Below, one piece after another: positions 10,501 through 20,996 of a DNA stretch of 64,000 nt (positions are counted from its first letter, which is position 1; every line of letters begins with the position of its first letter). Source of the stretch: Filobasidium wieringae (lineage: Eukaryota > Basidiomycota > Tremellomycetes > Filobasidiales > Filobasidiaceae). The stretch lies in assembly GCA_001600055.1 (NCBI GenBank), contig BCIV01000008.1, forward strand, positions 372,001-436,000. Reading direction: 5' to 3'. Position numbers and translations under genes: made by a program. The notes beneath the pieces are model-generated. The model saw only the letters and a list, made by a program, of their open reading frames with translations, had not been told where the DNA came from and made no database searches.

Positions 10501-12311
10501 TCCTTTGAAAGGCATTCTCCCCAGCCCCTGACAACGTATTCCTTGCATAGCGCGGCAAGGTCCTCGGCATTGACATCCGGATACAGAGCAAAGCGGAGTA
10601 ATTTTGGTACTCTCTTGAGGCATTTGCGACATCTGCATTCTCTGACCTTGTGAACTTTACCATCAACGGAATCAACACGATTGTCCCAGGCGATACCGTG
10701 ACCGAATTCCCAAACAAGTCTTCCATCTACCTCCTTTTCCAGCGCGTCCATCTCCAAATATGTCGCTCCCTTTCTCACGAGGAATGCGGTAGTCAAGTCC
10801 AGCTGCTTATTGCTGAAGCTAGACAAGGAACCCGAATAGATGTATCCCAGGATGAAATGTACCGCCTGAGGTGTAAAGGGCGGCGAGTGTAGTGAGATGA
10901 CCGGGATGTTTGCGTGGTTCTTGCTCATGTTATTGAGTGATGTGGTGGACATGGAGGCGCTATTGCTGCTATTCATCCGTTGTGAGAATGAGACCGAAGC
11001 CGTATGTGGTTGGAATTCACCCGCATTGAGTAAGACTTGAGCGAAATATGGGCTCCTCGAACATAGCATGAAGCGATGAGCGGAGAAAGTGATCGCTCCA
11101 GTCTCCTCATCTACCTCGAAACCTAGATCTTTATCAAGCTCCAGGTTGAAACCTAAAGAGGATGCAGCCCGATTGTTGTTATTTTGAGCTTCTTTTGCGG
11201 AGGAGAAAGACGTCGCTCGACGTATGGTAGGCGTCTGGCGAAAGGATGATGGGGGAGGTTTGTTCGTTTTCAAGTTGTCTCCGTTGCTTCTTGCCGAAGG
11301 CGAAGGGTTCGGTACTTGAATGATCACATCCGCATATAGTTTCGATCGCCACATGTATGTGAGATCCTGGATGATGAAAGTCGAGTTAGTTGCCGTTGTA
11401 CGGCATAGCGCTACACGACGGGGAACATACCTGAGCTTGCTTCTCGCGCATCATACTCTTGATATCTTCCTTCCTGACAGCTTCCACAGCTGTACTCTCC
11501 GATGAAAGCTGGTCAGTACCGGAGTTTAAGTTGAGTCCTAATCCAACGTCGAACTTCTTGCTATCCACTCGATTGCGCCTCCCTTCTTCTTGCAATAATA
11601 ACCATTCCATTCCTCCTTCTTCCTCTCCATCTTTCCCAGTTCTCATACCCCCTGCAGCTGAAGGGGCTAGTAGATCGGCATCATACATCCCCTCGAGTCC
11701 AGCTCTTAGTATTTCTGCCATACCCATATGACTGAGTACCGTCACTCCATAAGAGTCTTTGGGTCGGTGAGATAGAGCTGATGCAGAACGTATGTATCGA
11801 GGAGGAGGTTGATGAGTAACAGGATGAGGCGAAAGGAACGTTGCAGATGATGTTGCGCTAGGTATGAGGGGGGTAGATGGCTGTGAGGAAGAAGAGTTGG
11901 AGGAGGGAAAGAACCTGGATTTGAACGATTCTATGGTTCTTGTTTCAGTAAGAGGATACCTTGAGATCACGATAGTAAGCACTCACTTGATGCTCGAGCA
12001 TAGATTATGGCTGGTATTTGGATATTAGCCATCCAGTAACAAGGATATCGTACGCATAGCGACTAACCTTTATGAGCCCAAATCTCCTCATCCTTATCTC
12101 GATGGTTTTCCCTCACATACTCCTCGAAGTCGGCTTCCTCGTCTTCTCCCTCAATTCCACTTCTTATCAGCTCTCCCCATTTCACGTCTCCGAATCGATC
12201 ACTAGCATGCTCATACAAAGCCTGTAGATCTCTTCTGTAGATAGATTGAGATGCATTTATGAGAGCTCTTAGAGGAGGAAAGGAGGGTGGCGTAGCAGAA
12301 GAGGTCGTCAT
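7566..12311 (-). CDS. BTB/POZ plus CAP-Gly domain protein (1483 residues)
   Basis: Six exons, 12311-12068, 12010-11987, 11930-11431, 11366-10140, 10080-9882 and 9823-7566, join in frame with clean GT-AG introns into one protein. Residues 1-95 hold a BTB-like half (EIWAHKAIIYARAS, including a 24-base exon). Residues 257 to about 450 hold a full BTB domain: MWRSKLYADVIIQV, then FSAHRFMLCSRSPYFAQVLL, then VHFILGYIYSGSL. A helical cysteine-containing region (RECRCRKCLKRVPKLL) follows. About 500 residues of Ser/Thr/Pro-rich basic sequence come next, typical of microtubule-associated linkers. The end, from about residue 1321, is CAP-Gly-like: TRYIG, GEWVGVEVE, DGKRYF and finally LFVRPQEV. A role linking microtubules to a cullin-3 or scaffold system is inference. 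The CAP-Gly domain is atypical (see findings). Splitting it into separate genes fails because the middle parts lack start codons. Confidence 0.85.
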
Positions 12312-12375
12312 TCCTGAGAAGAACGACGATGTAGTGATGAAGGAACGTGACGCTATTTCTCCTTTTATGTCTTCG

Positions 12376-12630
12376 TCATGGGATTGAAACGATAGTCGCC
12401 ACCCGTCTCAGCGAGTCTAGGTCGGGGTTGTGTGTTGTATAGACTCTGGGGGGACGACCTACGCTGTTGTTTGTAGCGGTGATATTGGAATACTCGATCA
12501 GACGATCCAAAGGTCCAACTCCCGGCGTTGTTGCTTTTGTGACATCGGTCCTCTCGAGTTGCGTAAAGTTACGTAATCGGTCATTCCCTGTTTCACCTTC
12601 CTCGAAGGGCTCGAGGTTAACAGAAACCAT
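12376..12630 (-). CDS. Small ORF or upstream ORF of the BTB/CAP-Gly gene
   Basis: An 84-codon ATG-started frame lies in the 506-base spacer between the BTB/CAP-Gly start (12311) and the JEN1-like stop (12818). It ends 64 bases before the BTB start codon, so it could be an upstream ORF in the leader of that mRNA, a small gene, or chance. No domain is recognisable and no splice joins it to the neighbour in frame. The rest of the spacer shows nothing. Confidence 0.22.
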   Translation of the reverse strand: MVSVNLEPFEEGETGNDRLRNFTQLERTDVTKATTPGVGPLDRLIEYSNITATNNSVGRPPRVYTTHNPDLDSLRRVATIVSIP

Positions 12631-12817
12631 GTCCTTTCACTTGATGTACAAGAGTTCAACCCTTCACAGCGTGCCTAGCAAGAGACGTTGCCGAGGAACC
12701 TGTACTCCCTCAGACCTTGTTCATAAAAATATAAACCCATCCTTATATTATCCATCGTTACAATACGAGTTAAGCGAGTGAAGCAGACTCATCACTGTGG
12801 CCGTGCTAATCACAGAT

Positions 12818-14871
12818 TCATACAACAGTTTCCTTGTGTTCGGTTACACCTTGCGTCTTTCCTTTCATGTACTCCTGCTGAACACTAGCCCTCTCGTCAT
12901 CAGAACCATCGTTTCGGCCCGCGCCGACAAGTTCTTCGCTCCTGAGTTCTCCAGCCCCTTCTTGGATCGCCACCGCTTGCTCGAAATGGCTCCCATGCTG
13001 GTCATAGCGCAATTCCGTCAGTCTCGCAGCTCACAGAGCTTAGCAAGTATGAAAGACTTACGTTCTCAGGTCCGATCAACACCATGATCAACGTCCAACC
13101 AATGACACATCCAATCAATACACCTATTTTGTTCGCTGATCAGTAAGTGGTAGACGATTTAGCCAATGACTTCCGTCGAACCTTGAACTTTAGCGTAGTC
13201 GGGGTATTCTTTACCCCTGACGATGATTGTCCAATTCTCTCCAGCACGGGCTTCTATTTGAGCAGAAGCGGCAGAAACCATGTTACCTGATCAAGAAACA
13301 ACGTCAGTATCGGATTTGGACTGAGGAGTATGATCAATACTTACCTAGCTGGTAAGCGATACCGGCAAACGAGGCTCGGAAAGCAGGAGGGGCAGACTCG
13401 GAAAGGTAAATTGGCACGACACCCCAAGCTCCTTGAACCCCAAATTGCAAGGCGAAAGCTCCTCCGGCAAGGGCTAACGAAGATGGATAGTGAGTTATCG
13501 ATCGGTACCCAAGGACTTGAACGAGACTTACCTCCAAAGCTGTGAGGTAAGATCCAAAGAGGGATGAAAGCTCCAGTCCAACAAAGCATGATGATGATAG
13601 CTAATCGTCGACCGGTGTACTGTGACGCGTACCCAGCAATGATACCTCCAGCTACAGCTCCACAGTTGGCGATAATTGTCGCTTTACTAGATTGAGGTCC
13701 GGTAAAGAACTTGGTCTTTTGTAAGTAAGTTGGATACCTGGAAATCATTTAATTGGTCAGCACTGTTCGCTCGGCCGTTTGGCGACGGGACAACTCACAA
13801 ATCCTGAGAACCGTGACTTAGGAAGTTGAAACCCGTCATCAGACAAACAGCCCAAATGGCTCTCTTCCAGTTGACTCGTAACATGGCTTTCGCTTCTCTC
13901 AAGAACAGTTTACTCGAGCTCTCTCCGTTACTTTCCCTCATCTTAGCCTGCTCTTTAGCCAGAATGAATGATTTGCTCTCGGGAAGGCACGCTCGGAACA
14001 GCGCAGCGAAGACGGAGAGACCGGCTCCGACCCAGTAAAGCGAGCGCCAAGTGTGTTTATTATGCGGTACGAGCGTGAGGTTCACGACAGCGGCGATAAG
14101 GTAACCTACAGCGTATCCTTGCTGTAGGAAACCGGAGATTAGTCCTCGAGCGTTGGCTGGAACGTTTTCAAGAGCGGTAGAAGCAGCCAAACCCTGTCGT
14201 GCGAGAGTTTAGTGGAATGTACAGTGCAAAGCGTCTTCGTAGCTAGGTCTACTCACCCAAATACCTCCCATGGCGACTCCGAATAACGAACGAACAGCCA
14301 AGAAAGCAGCATAATCGTTACAGAAAGATGATCCCAGTTCGAAGATGGCAACGAGCAGCAAGTTACAGACGAGGGTCCATTTTCGTCCAAACCGATCGGC
14401 AAGGATACCGAAAATGACGGCTCCCACCGATCGGAAAAGCAGAGTCAAGGTGATGGCAGTCGTGATGGCAGTTGTGCTTTTGTCGAATTGCTCACCCAGC
14501 CTGACAGCGGTCAGACTGACACTGAAATACTGAACAAAGACGCGATGCGCAAGCGGTTAGCGCGAGATCGCTTCAAGCTTTATCGCAATGACTCACGTCG
14601 TATCCATCCATTGTCCAGGCCAACCCTGTCGATCAGCAGAGCAATGATTAGCCATCCTTCGTTCGCCTGTTTGATTGCCACTCATTTCTCACATCCTGAT
14701 AATAGTAACATCCATCCAGTAAAATCGATACCGGCCATAATCTTGAAAGGGCTGATAAGTTTACTCCTGATCAATCAAACCGCTCAGACACTTGCAAGCC
14801 AGGATCCGGACTCACTTCACGATGATATCATCGGATTTCCCAGGTGGTTTGAGCCCTTTGACGAAACGCAT
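12818..14871 (-). CDS. JEN1-like monocarboxylate/proton symporter
   Basis: Plasma-membrane major facilitator that imports lactate, pyruvate or related carboxylates. Ten exons: 14871-14816, 14751-14693, 14625-14597, 14529-14257, 14193-13799, 13737-13532, 13473-13345, 13286-13182, 13123-13062 and 12997-12818; 497 residues. The N-terminus reads FVKGLKPPGKSDDI and the first helix ends SGWLAWTMDGYDYFSVSL. The JEN family signature NxxSHxSQDxxxT is present as NFLSHGSQDLYPT, its codons joined across an intron. MFS loop motif ADRFGRKW and repeats of transmembrane helices fit a 12-helix carrier. The last 60 residues are a hydrophilic, Glu/Gln-rich tail, a usual target of ubiquitin-driven endocytosis. 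Two GCGGGG motifs and a TATA element lie upstream. Substrate range (JEN1 versus JEN2 type) cannot be decided. Confidence 0.95.
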
Positions 14872-14953
14872 GTTGAGATAGTTGAGCTCAGATTTGGTGA
14901 GTTTGATTTTGGGAAGAATGCCAAGTCCAGAGAACAGATCGTCTCGACTCAGC

Positions 14954-14961
14954 TATATATA
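14954..14961 (-). promoter_or_regulatory. TATA element of the JEN1-like gene
   Basis: TATATATA 83-90 bases upstream of the start codon at 14871, a usual distance for a regulated fungal promoter. Confidence 0.5.
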
Positions 14962-14986
14962 CCCTCGTCACCGACCATAAGAAAAG

Positions 14987-15136
14987 GCGGGGTCAAACCG
15001 AGCCCCACATTGCAGCTGACGAAATTAGACCTCCACCGGAGTTCATCTCAGGGGATCATAGCGATTCGCTCAGATAGCGCAGTCTGTGTCTATATTTGGA
15101 TCGTGGGCCCGAAACCGAGAAGCGAGCGACGCGGGG
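14987..15136. promoter_or_regulatory. Two GCGGGG (Mig1/Cre1-type) motifs upstream of the JEN1-like gene
   Basis: GCGGGG at 14987-14992 and 15131-15136 match the (C/G)(C/T)GGGG core bound by Mig1/CreA zinc-finger repressors. Carboxylate permeases are classically glucose-repressed, so the sites fit, but such short GC motifs are common. The remaining spacer to 15339 shows no gene. Confidence 0.35.
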
Positions 15137-15339
15137 AGTGAAGATGAAATAGTTCCAGCTCGGGTTAGCGCGGCCGCGGACGCCAAGCGACAGCCTAAAT
15201 CGAATATCAGTTGAAATGCATTTCATCGGGGCATTTCCTTTGTATGTGTACAGTACATCCAATGGTTCTAGTACCGTTCGGTCATGACTATGACGAATCG
15301 AGAAGATCAGTCGAAGCGCCATAGGCCACGCAAGATAAA

Positions 15340-18300
15340 TCACTCACTCATGACTACTAGCGAGGTCCAGCCCGTGAACGGATGACTGCCATCGAGGGAT
15401 GGCTCTGGTCAGCATGAGGCAACACTAATGAGCAGTAGAATTGGACAGACCTGCGACGTCCCTCTCCGTTCTGTGCGTCGTATTGTTCCCAGAAGTATCC
15501 TGTGCGTTTCCATTCCTGAGAAAAACCTCCGCATCAACACCTCGTCGATATTGCTTCAGTCATGTGCCTTACCTTAAATACGTTCTCAACCACGTTCTTT
15601 CGCAAGTCGGTATATATATCGCGCGCAATCTCCTGATAAGGTCCTGGCTCCTGCATATACTTCTCGTGGAGAGCCTTCAAGGCCAACCAGTTCATTTGGA
15701 TCCAGATAGGCCCTTTCCAGTAGTTCTCGCCCTGCCCGAAATACTCGTCCGAGATGGACAGTGACCGAAGACCGTACGGAGACCACAAGTGGTCAGGCGA
15801 TTTGATAAGCTGAAGGACGTCCTTCAAGTGGGCCGAGTCAGATGGAATATGTTGAAGGAAGAAGGGGAAGAGCGAGATGTATCCCTTGTGGCAGACATGT
15901 ACGGATTGGCCTGAAGGGTAAGCGTTGACCTGACTGATCAGCGATAGTCCTTGTTTGACGAACAATCGTGCTTACCGTCCTCGTTCACGGTCACATCACA
16001 GTAAGCCTTATCTCTGTCGCTCCAATGGAGTTCATCCATGTTCGCCAAAACTCCTCTCTCATGTCGCTTATACTCTTTGAGGTCACTCTCCTTGCCGAGA
16101 TACTCTGCTACTTCTCCCATCGTACGAGCGAAGAATCCGACCCAACTCATCAGGTCAACGTGGAGCTCACCCGGGTGAGGAGGTTTCGCCCGAGGGTAGT
16201 CGTCCAGTCCACTAGTCAAAACGTGTTCCTCTGTTCTCCCTCTCCACCGGTAGGCTTCCACTCGAGATTTAGGCTGTCGATCCCATTCTGCCAGCTGCCC
16301 CTTTTGGGTACGGCGGAACCATAAGTAGTGTCGTCGAAGAGCAGGGTAAATGTCCCGGAGGAACGTTTCAGCCAATTCTGGCTCGTTGAGATGAGCATCA
16401 GCGATCTTGTTCGATTTGCTGTTTCCATCAGAAACGACGTTCCCAAAACCGAGCTGGGATTCGAGCATGTCGTGATTTCCCTGCGCTTTCAGCTTGGTGA
16501 TAAATTTGGTAACTGCCATGACAAGAGTTGGTGGATTCGCGTACGACGGGTACTGCGTTTGGAACTCAGGAGGAACCTTGATGATGTCGACTAGTCAGAC
16601 AGACCCAAACAAACATTCTGACGATATGAAGTCCAACTCACTTTGCTTCGAGCTTCTTCCCCAAGAATCTGCTCACGAGCAACCCAGCCATCTTCATCCA
16701 CTAAACTGAACCAGCTTTTTAGGATCTCGAGACTGAAGCAAGCAAGCTGTAAGTCTCGAAAGTTCCGAGAAGATAAGACGACATGCCAGCTTACGCGAGA
16801 TCGTTATCCCAGTCGGAGATGATCGCTAAATGGAAACCCTCATCCCAATAGAAGCCACGAGGGAAAAAGCTCCTACTAGGGGTAGCTGTGAAAAGCTCCG
16901 TAGCCGGAACGACGACAGGCCCTACAGCGAGCGCTCTCTTGCTGCCAATACCCTCTCCCTCATCATCCTCGTCGTCTTCATCTTCACCTTCATCCTCTTC
17001 ATCATCGGCGTCATATGGCTGCTTAAAGGACCGATCCACGATGGACTGCCCCTGAAAGTATCCGATTCCGCCGATCATACTTGCCGTCATGTCTTGAGCG
17101 AAGCGGACATATTCCTCACTCGAATATTCCTCGGGAAGAGCGAACGATGTCGAGAACCTCTGGTTGTAGGCTTGAGATTCGGCTTCTAAAGCGGCTGACA
17201 GCGATTCATCTAGTGATATTCCTATCAGTTGATGCACTGCGGCGCCTTTCAACAAATCGCTTACAGTCCCAGATAGGCTCGCTCTCCTCTTTTTCGAAGA
17301 AGACATCGAAGCCCCACTTCCCTACTCCAGCTGTATCTGCACCGACCCCGATTTTCTGGAATGCAAAAAGGTTTGCTCCAGGCTGCACCAGGTCGTTCAG
17401 CCTGAACAAGAAGGATGGGTCCGGTGGAGAAGATTGATCATATCCTTTCATAAGAGTCACTGCTTTGGTGTTGATCGCCTGGACAACAACGTCTGAGAAC
17501 AAGTATTAGCGGATTGCACGCATCTTATCTAACAAAAATCAACACACCTTTCACTCGCCACACATTACCCGCAGGTACTGATGCCCCAAAGCAAGAAGTC
17601 TTATGCATCGACTCGGCAAAATCGGCATAATGGTTTCCACGTAGATTTATCTGTTCATAAGGATCTGGGCGCATACTGACCTAAGCAAGATTGGCCTGAC
17701 GATACTTGGAAGAGTGACCCACGATCGACGATACGGATTCGGAATGCCCCCAAATCTGAGGTAAACCCAGAAAGCAGTACATCTCCTTCTATGCCCTGTA
17801 TGAAGCGTTACGATGATCAGTTCTGATACGGTAAAACAACCAGTTGTGCAACTCACGTCCGAATCTGGGACAGAGTCCAATCTGAGTTCTCCCAAGCCTT
17901 CCAGACCAAAGTGGTATATCAAGCTAGTTCTAGAGATTTTGGCTGAGATGGAAAAAAGGAGGGGAATTAGCTGAACTCGTACCGATTTTAGCCAATTCCG
18001 ACGGGATTTACTTGGGTCGATCGCACCCCCTTCAACTCGTACCGCCCATTCGTCCCCGTTGTCACTTTTGAGGAATTTTGTAGTAATTTTGGCATTGATC
18101 TTCCCGTCGATCAAGTCTTGAGCAGCGTAGCGTCGCCCATCGTGCTGGGTGAAAGCATAGGAAGTCAAGCCGTCTGATTGTTCACATGTATGCCGTATTT
18201 CTGATTGAGGAACGGAGGATATCAGGTTCAGGTTGTGGGATCAGCGATCTAAGCATTGTGCGTACCTCGATGAGCTGCATAATCGTTCAAACCATGCCAC

Positions 18301-18565
18301 ATAAGGCCTGTCATGAGGCTCTCAGCGAGTCGAGGACGGACACCGTGGTACAGCTGTGGCCGATAAGTACCCCATAGTAGACTGTCCTATAGAATGGAAT
18401 ACGAAGCAACATGTAAGATCTGAGCAAGGCTGGAAAGGCTAGACCACGAAGCATAGTATCACTAACGTTGGCGGATTTCTGCGCATCTGCAATATCGAAC
18501 GAGAGGGCACCTGGCAGTAGACATAGCCCCAATAGCCAAAAGAGGCCAGCCTGAGCATTCAGCAT
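15340..18565 (-). CDS. CWH41: Mannosyl-oligosaccharide glucosidase (ER glucosidase I, GH63)
   Basis: Trims the outermost glucose from N-glycans in the ER lumen. Exons: 18565-18467, 18386-18266, 18200-17857, 17795-about 17730, about 17680-17548, 17492-17265, 17209-16795, 16732-16642, 16576-15976, 15910-15573, 15515-15451 and 15385-15340, about 848 residues. MLNAQAGLFWLLGLCLLPG is a signal peptide or anchor. Family marks: SLLWGTYRPQLYHGVRPR, GGIGYFQGQ, SRSFFPRGFYWDEGFH, GWVAREQILGEEARSK, SGLDDYPRAKPPHP, HLWSPYGLRSLS and the end HPFTGWTSLVV. The junction between exons 4 and 5 is not settled: two in-frame choices (donor 17729 with acceptor 17681, or donor 17718 with acceptor 17676) give 848 or 850 residues. 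A strongly acidic insertion lies just before the FTATPSRSFF motif. The segment at 17942-18000 looks like an intron but is read through in frame. Confidence 0.95.
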
Positions 18566-18904
18566 TTTACGAGCCGAACTTGCCGTAATCTGTGTTGCTC
18601 TACAAGGGCTAGACGGTTGTTCCTTGTAAGTAAAATATGGTCTACCCGCAACATATGGGCGATACATGTTCATTCCAACGAGATGACGAACCCGGAGGAC
18701 GTTGTTTCCACCCGGGTAAGTGTTCGCGGTATAGACGCCGTGAAGACAGCTGGCTAGCATGGCTAGGTAGCGGATGTGGCATTATCTGCGAGACCACAAT
18801 CATGGCCTACTGCGGGTAATTTGGTCTTGTCAACCTTCTGTGCTGCAGATCGTGGCTGTTCATTGCAATTTCAATCTTCTCTCATCTGTCCTTGTGTACC
18901 CCGT
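18566..18904. other. Spacer between two minus-strand genes
   Basis: Promoter and leader of the glucosidase gene and 3' flank of the nucleoside hydrolase. No ORF or structure worth naming. Confidence 0.4.
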
Positions 18905-20491
18905 CTAATGTCCAAATACACGTTGAAGCAGCAAGTCTTCCAAAACCTTTGAGCCAGGCGTTCCAACTACAACTCTCGCAGCCCCTTTGATCGAGGGAGT
19001 GTCGGTTGCTCTGTCTGCACCGGTCTTGTCGTTAGTACCGGCAGAGATATCCGATTCAGTCCTCAAGAAGGATTCTTCCCCGGTGCCCCTGAATGACGAC
19101 GATTTAGCGATTCAGCGATGGGCATTGGAGATTTACATCCGGTCATCACTCACCTTCGATCGACAACGCACATACCCCTGGTCATCTCACCCTTCCTCTC
19201 GACTTTGAACACTCTCCTGTTAGCAGTCCAACCTTCCCACCCCTTCTCCAGTAGCAAGCTACCCAGATCCTCGCACCCGCTAGTGGCAAGCGTGTACCAT
19301 ACCGCAACAGGATCGTGCATTTCCATAGCATCCGGAAGTCCGAAAGACTTCATCAACCCCCTAACTCGGATCAACATGGCAGAAGTGAACTGCCTCAAGG
19401 GAGTCAGAGAGGTGGATTCTGCCGAATGAATGAGCTTGTCGAACGGGATCGTATGGGGGGTAGTGATATCCAATGGACACATGGTAAAGATTAACATGTT
19501 CTTCTCTACGGCGTCAAGAATATCTTGAATAGCGTACTGCAAGCGATTAACCCATGAGTTCAGGCAGTACGAGAGCAGGTGTCATTGCTTACGGGATCAG
19601 CGAAACAATTGAATTCGGCAGTAGGACTAGTATTCCCTGGAACATCCAAAGCTCCTCCCATCCAGATGACTTCTCCGACTCGACTGAAAGTCTTAGGGTC
19701 ACTCCGCAACGCAAGAGCCAGGTTGGTCACTAGCATGACAGTCAGATGCTCAGTCTTTCCATTTTGTTCCATATATAACGAGTCTCAAACAGATACGACT
19801 CACAAGGTCCCAAAGCGATGATCCTAACGCTTCCTTCTTCCTCCGTCCTGAGAAGATCAAGGATGACCTCGTGGGCTTCTTTCTTGGAGATATCGAGATT
19901 CTCGTGCAGCTCCCCATCTTTGAGAGGAGGAGGGGTGAAGTGAGGGTGGGTTTCGGATATGTTGGAAAGTCCGTCTTTTCCATGCTGGTAGATGGTACAG
20001 GTCCAGTCGAATGTGAGATGTCTGTTCTGTCCTCAAATTGATTAGAGTGGGGTGGACGTACGAAATAAGCAGCCAAATCCTTCTCCCCCTCGACCGGTCC
20101 CTCGGCTCCTTTAGCAAGAATAGTCTTCTTTCCACTAGCAGCTCCCAATCTCGCATATCGCTCTTTAGCGGCTGGGTCGGATTGCAACTCCTTGGCCAAG
20201 GAAGCGTAGATTTTGAGCAGGTTAGAGTAGGCCGACGGGGCTAGCGTGTTTCCGAAGGTAATCGTGATGGCTAAAACGTCCAATTCCGGCTGATGGGACA
20301 TTTCGAGTTGATCAGTTCCTATGCCTAAGGATGTCTTTTCGAGTCGACTTACAGAGGAAAGAGCCAGAAGAACGGCGAGGACGTCGTCGACACCAGGGCT
20401 AGGGCGACAGAAATGATCAGTCGGAAGCGCGGTTGTACATGCAATGCTCAATAACTGACTCGGTATCGACGATGATCTTGCTAGGGGACAT
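18905..20491 (-). CDS. Inosine-uridine preferring nucleoside hydrolase
   Basis: Splits ribonucleosides into base and ribose for salvage in the cytosol. Seven exons: 20491-20460, 20398-20353, 20289-20062, 19984-19804, 19729-19593, 19536-19154 and 19088-18905; 396 residues. The calcium- and ribose-binding N-terminus DTDPGVDDVLA is completed across the first intron. Other marks are ITFGNT, IIALGPLTNLALALR, EVIWMGGALDVPGN, EFNCFADP and DPVAVWY. The product is longer than bacterial enzymes because of a Lys/Glu-rich segment (residues about 65-110) and a hydrophilic C-terminal tail. It is divergent from UTP6. It could be a uridine-specific URH1-type enzyme; the sequence alone does not show the base preference. 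Confidence 0.94.
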
Positions 20492-20996
20492 GTTGTCAGA
20501 CGTGGTCTTGATCAGGAAGGAAAGTAAAAGGGTATAGGAGTATTATTTCTCGTAAATAGCTGAGCTTATCTATCGAGCCTAAGAGTCAACAATGAAAGGA
20601 AACGTCAGGGCTTGATTCGGTGAAAGGACCAACTTGTTTGATGGCGCAGTCAGTCACTAACAGTAGCCTTCCAGGTATATGTGATCGAGTCCAGACGAGT
20701 CTTCAAGATGTCTAGCAAAGCTAGCAAGTCGCAGGTCGCAAGCCGGTATTCTGCTGCCGGTCAAACCTCCGGATCGAACACTTGGCGACATGTGCCGATT
20801 CGAGCGGTCTCTCACAATGTAAACAAACGCAATTTTGTCACACGTCATACCTAAAATCGTGGCTTCTGGATTAGAAGTGTTTATTGATAAGAATTTCAAC
20901 AGCTGAATATCGACTTTGAACCTTGACATGCTGCACCTCTGTAAAAATCCAAGCTCATCGTTCTCCACTGAAAAAGCCACCCTCCACCTATACAAC
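20492..20996. promoter_or_regulatory. Divergent promoter region, nucleoside hydrolase / UTP6
   Basis: 505 bases between the two start codons. No coding potential; no site I would name with confidence. Confidence 0.4.

Noticed and set aside
7566..11982. Separate CAP-Gly gene, BTB gene and N-terminal gene
   Set aside because: The inner frames lack their own ATG start, whereas splicing joins them with exact phase at every junction.
17942..17983. Intron in CWH41 (GTACGA to CTCAG)
   Set aside because: Removing it shifts the frame; reading through gives a hydrophobic strand that fits GH63 enzymes.
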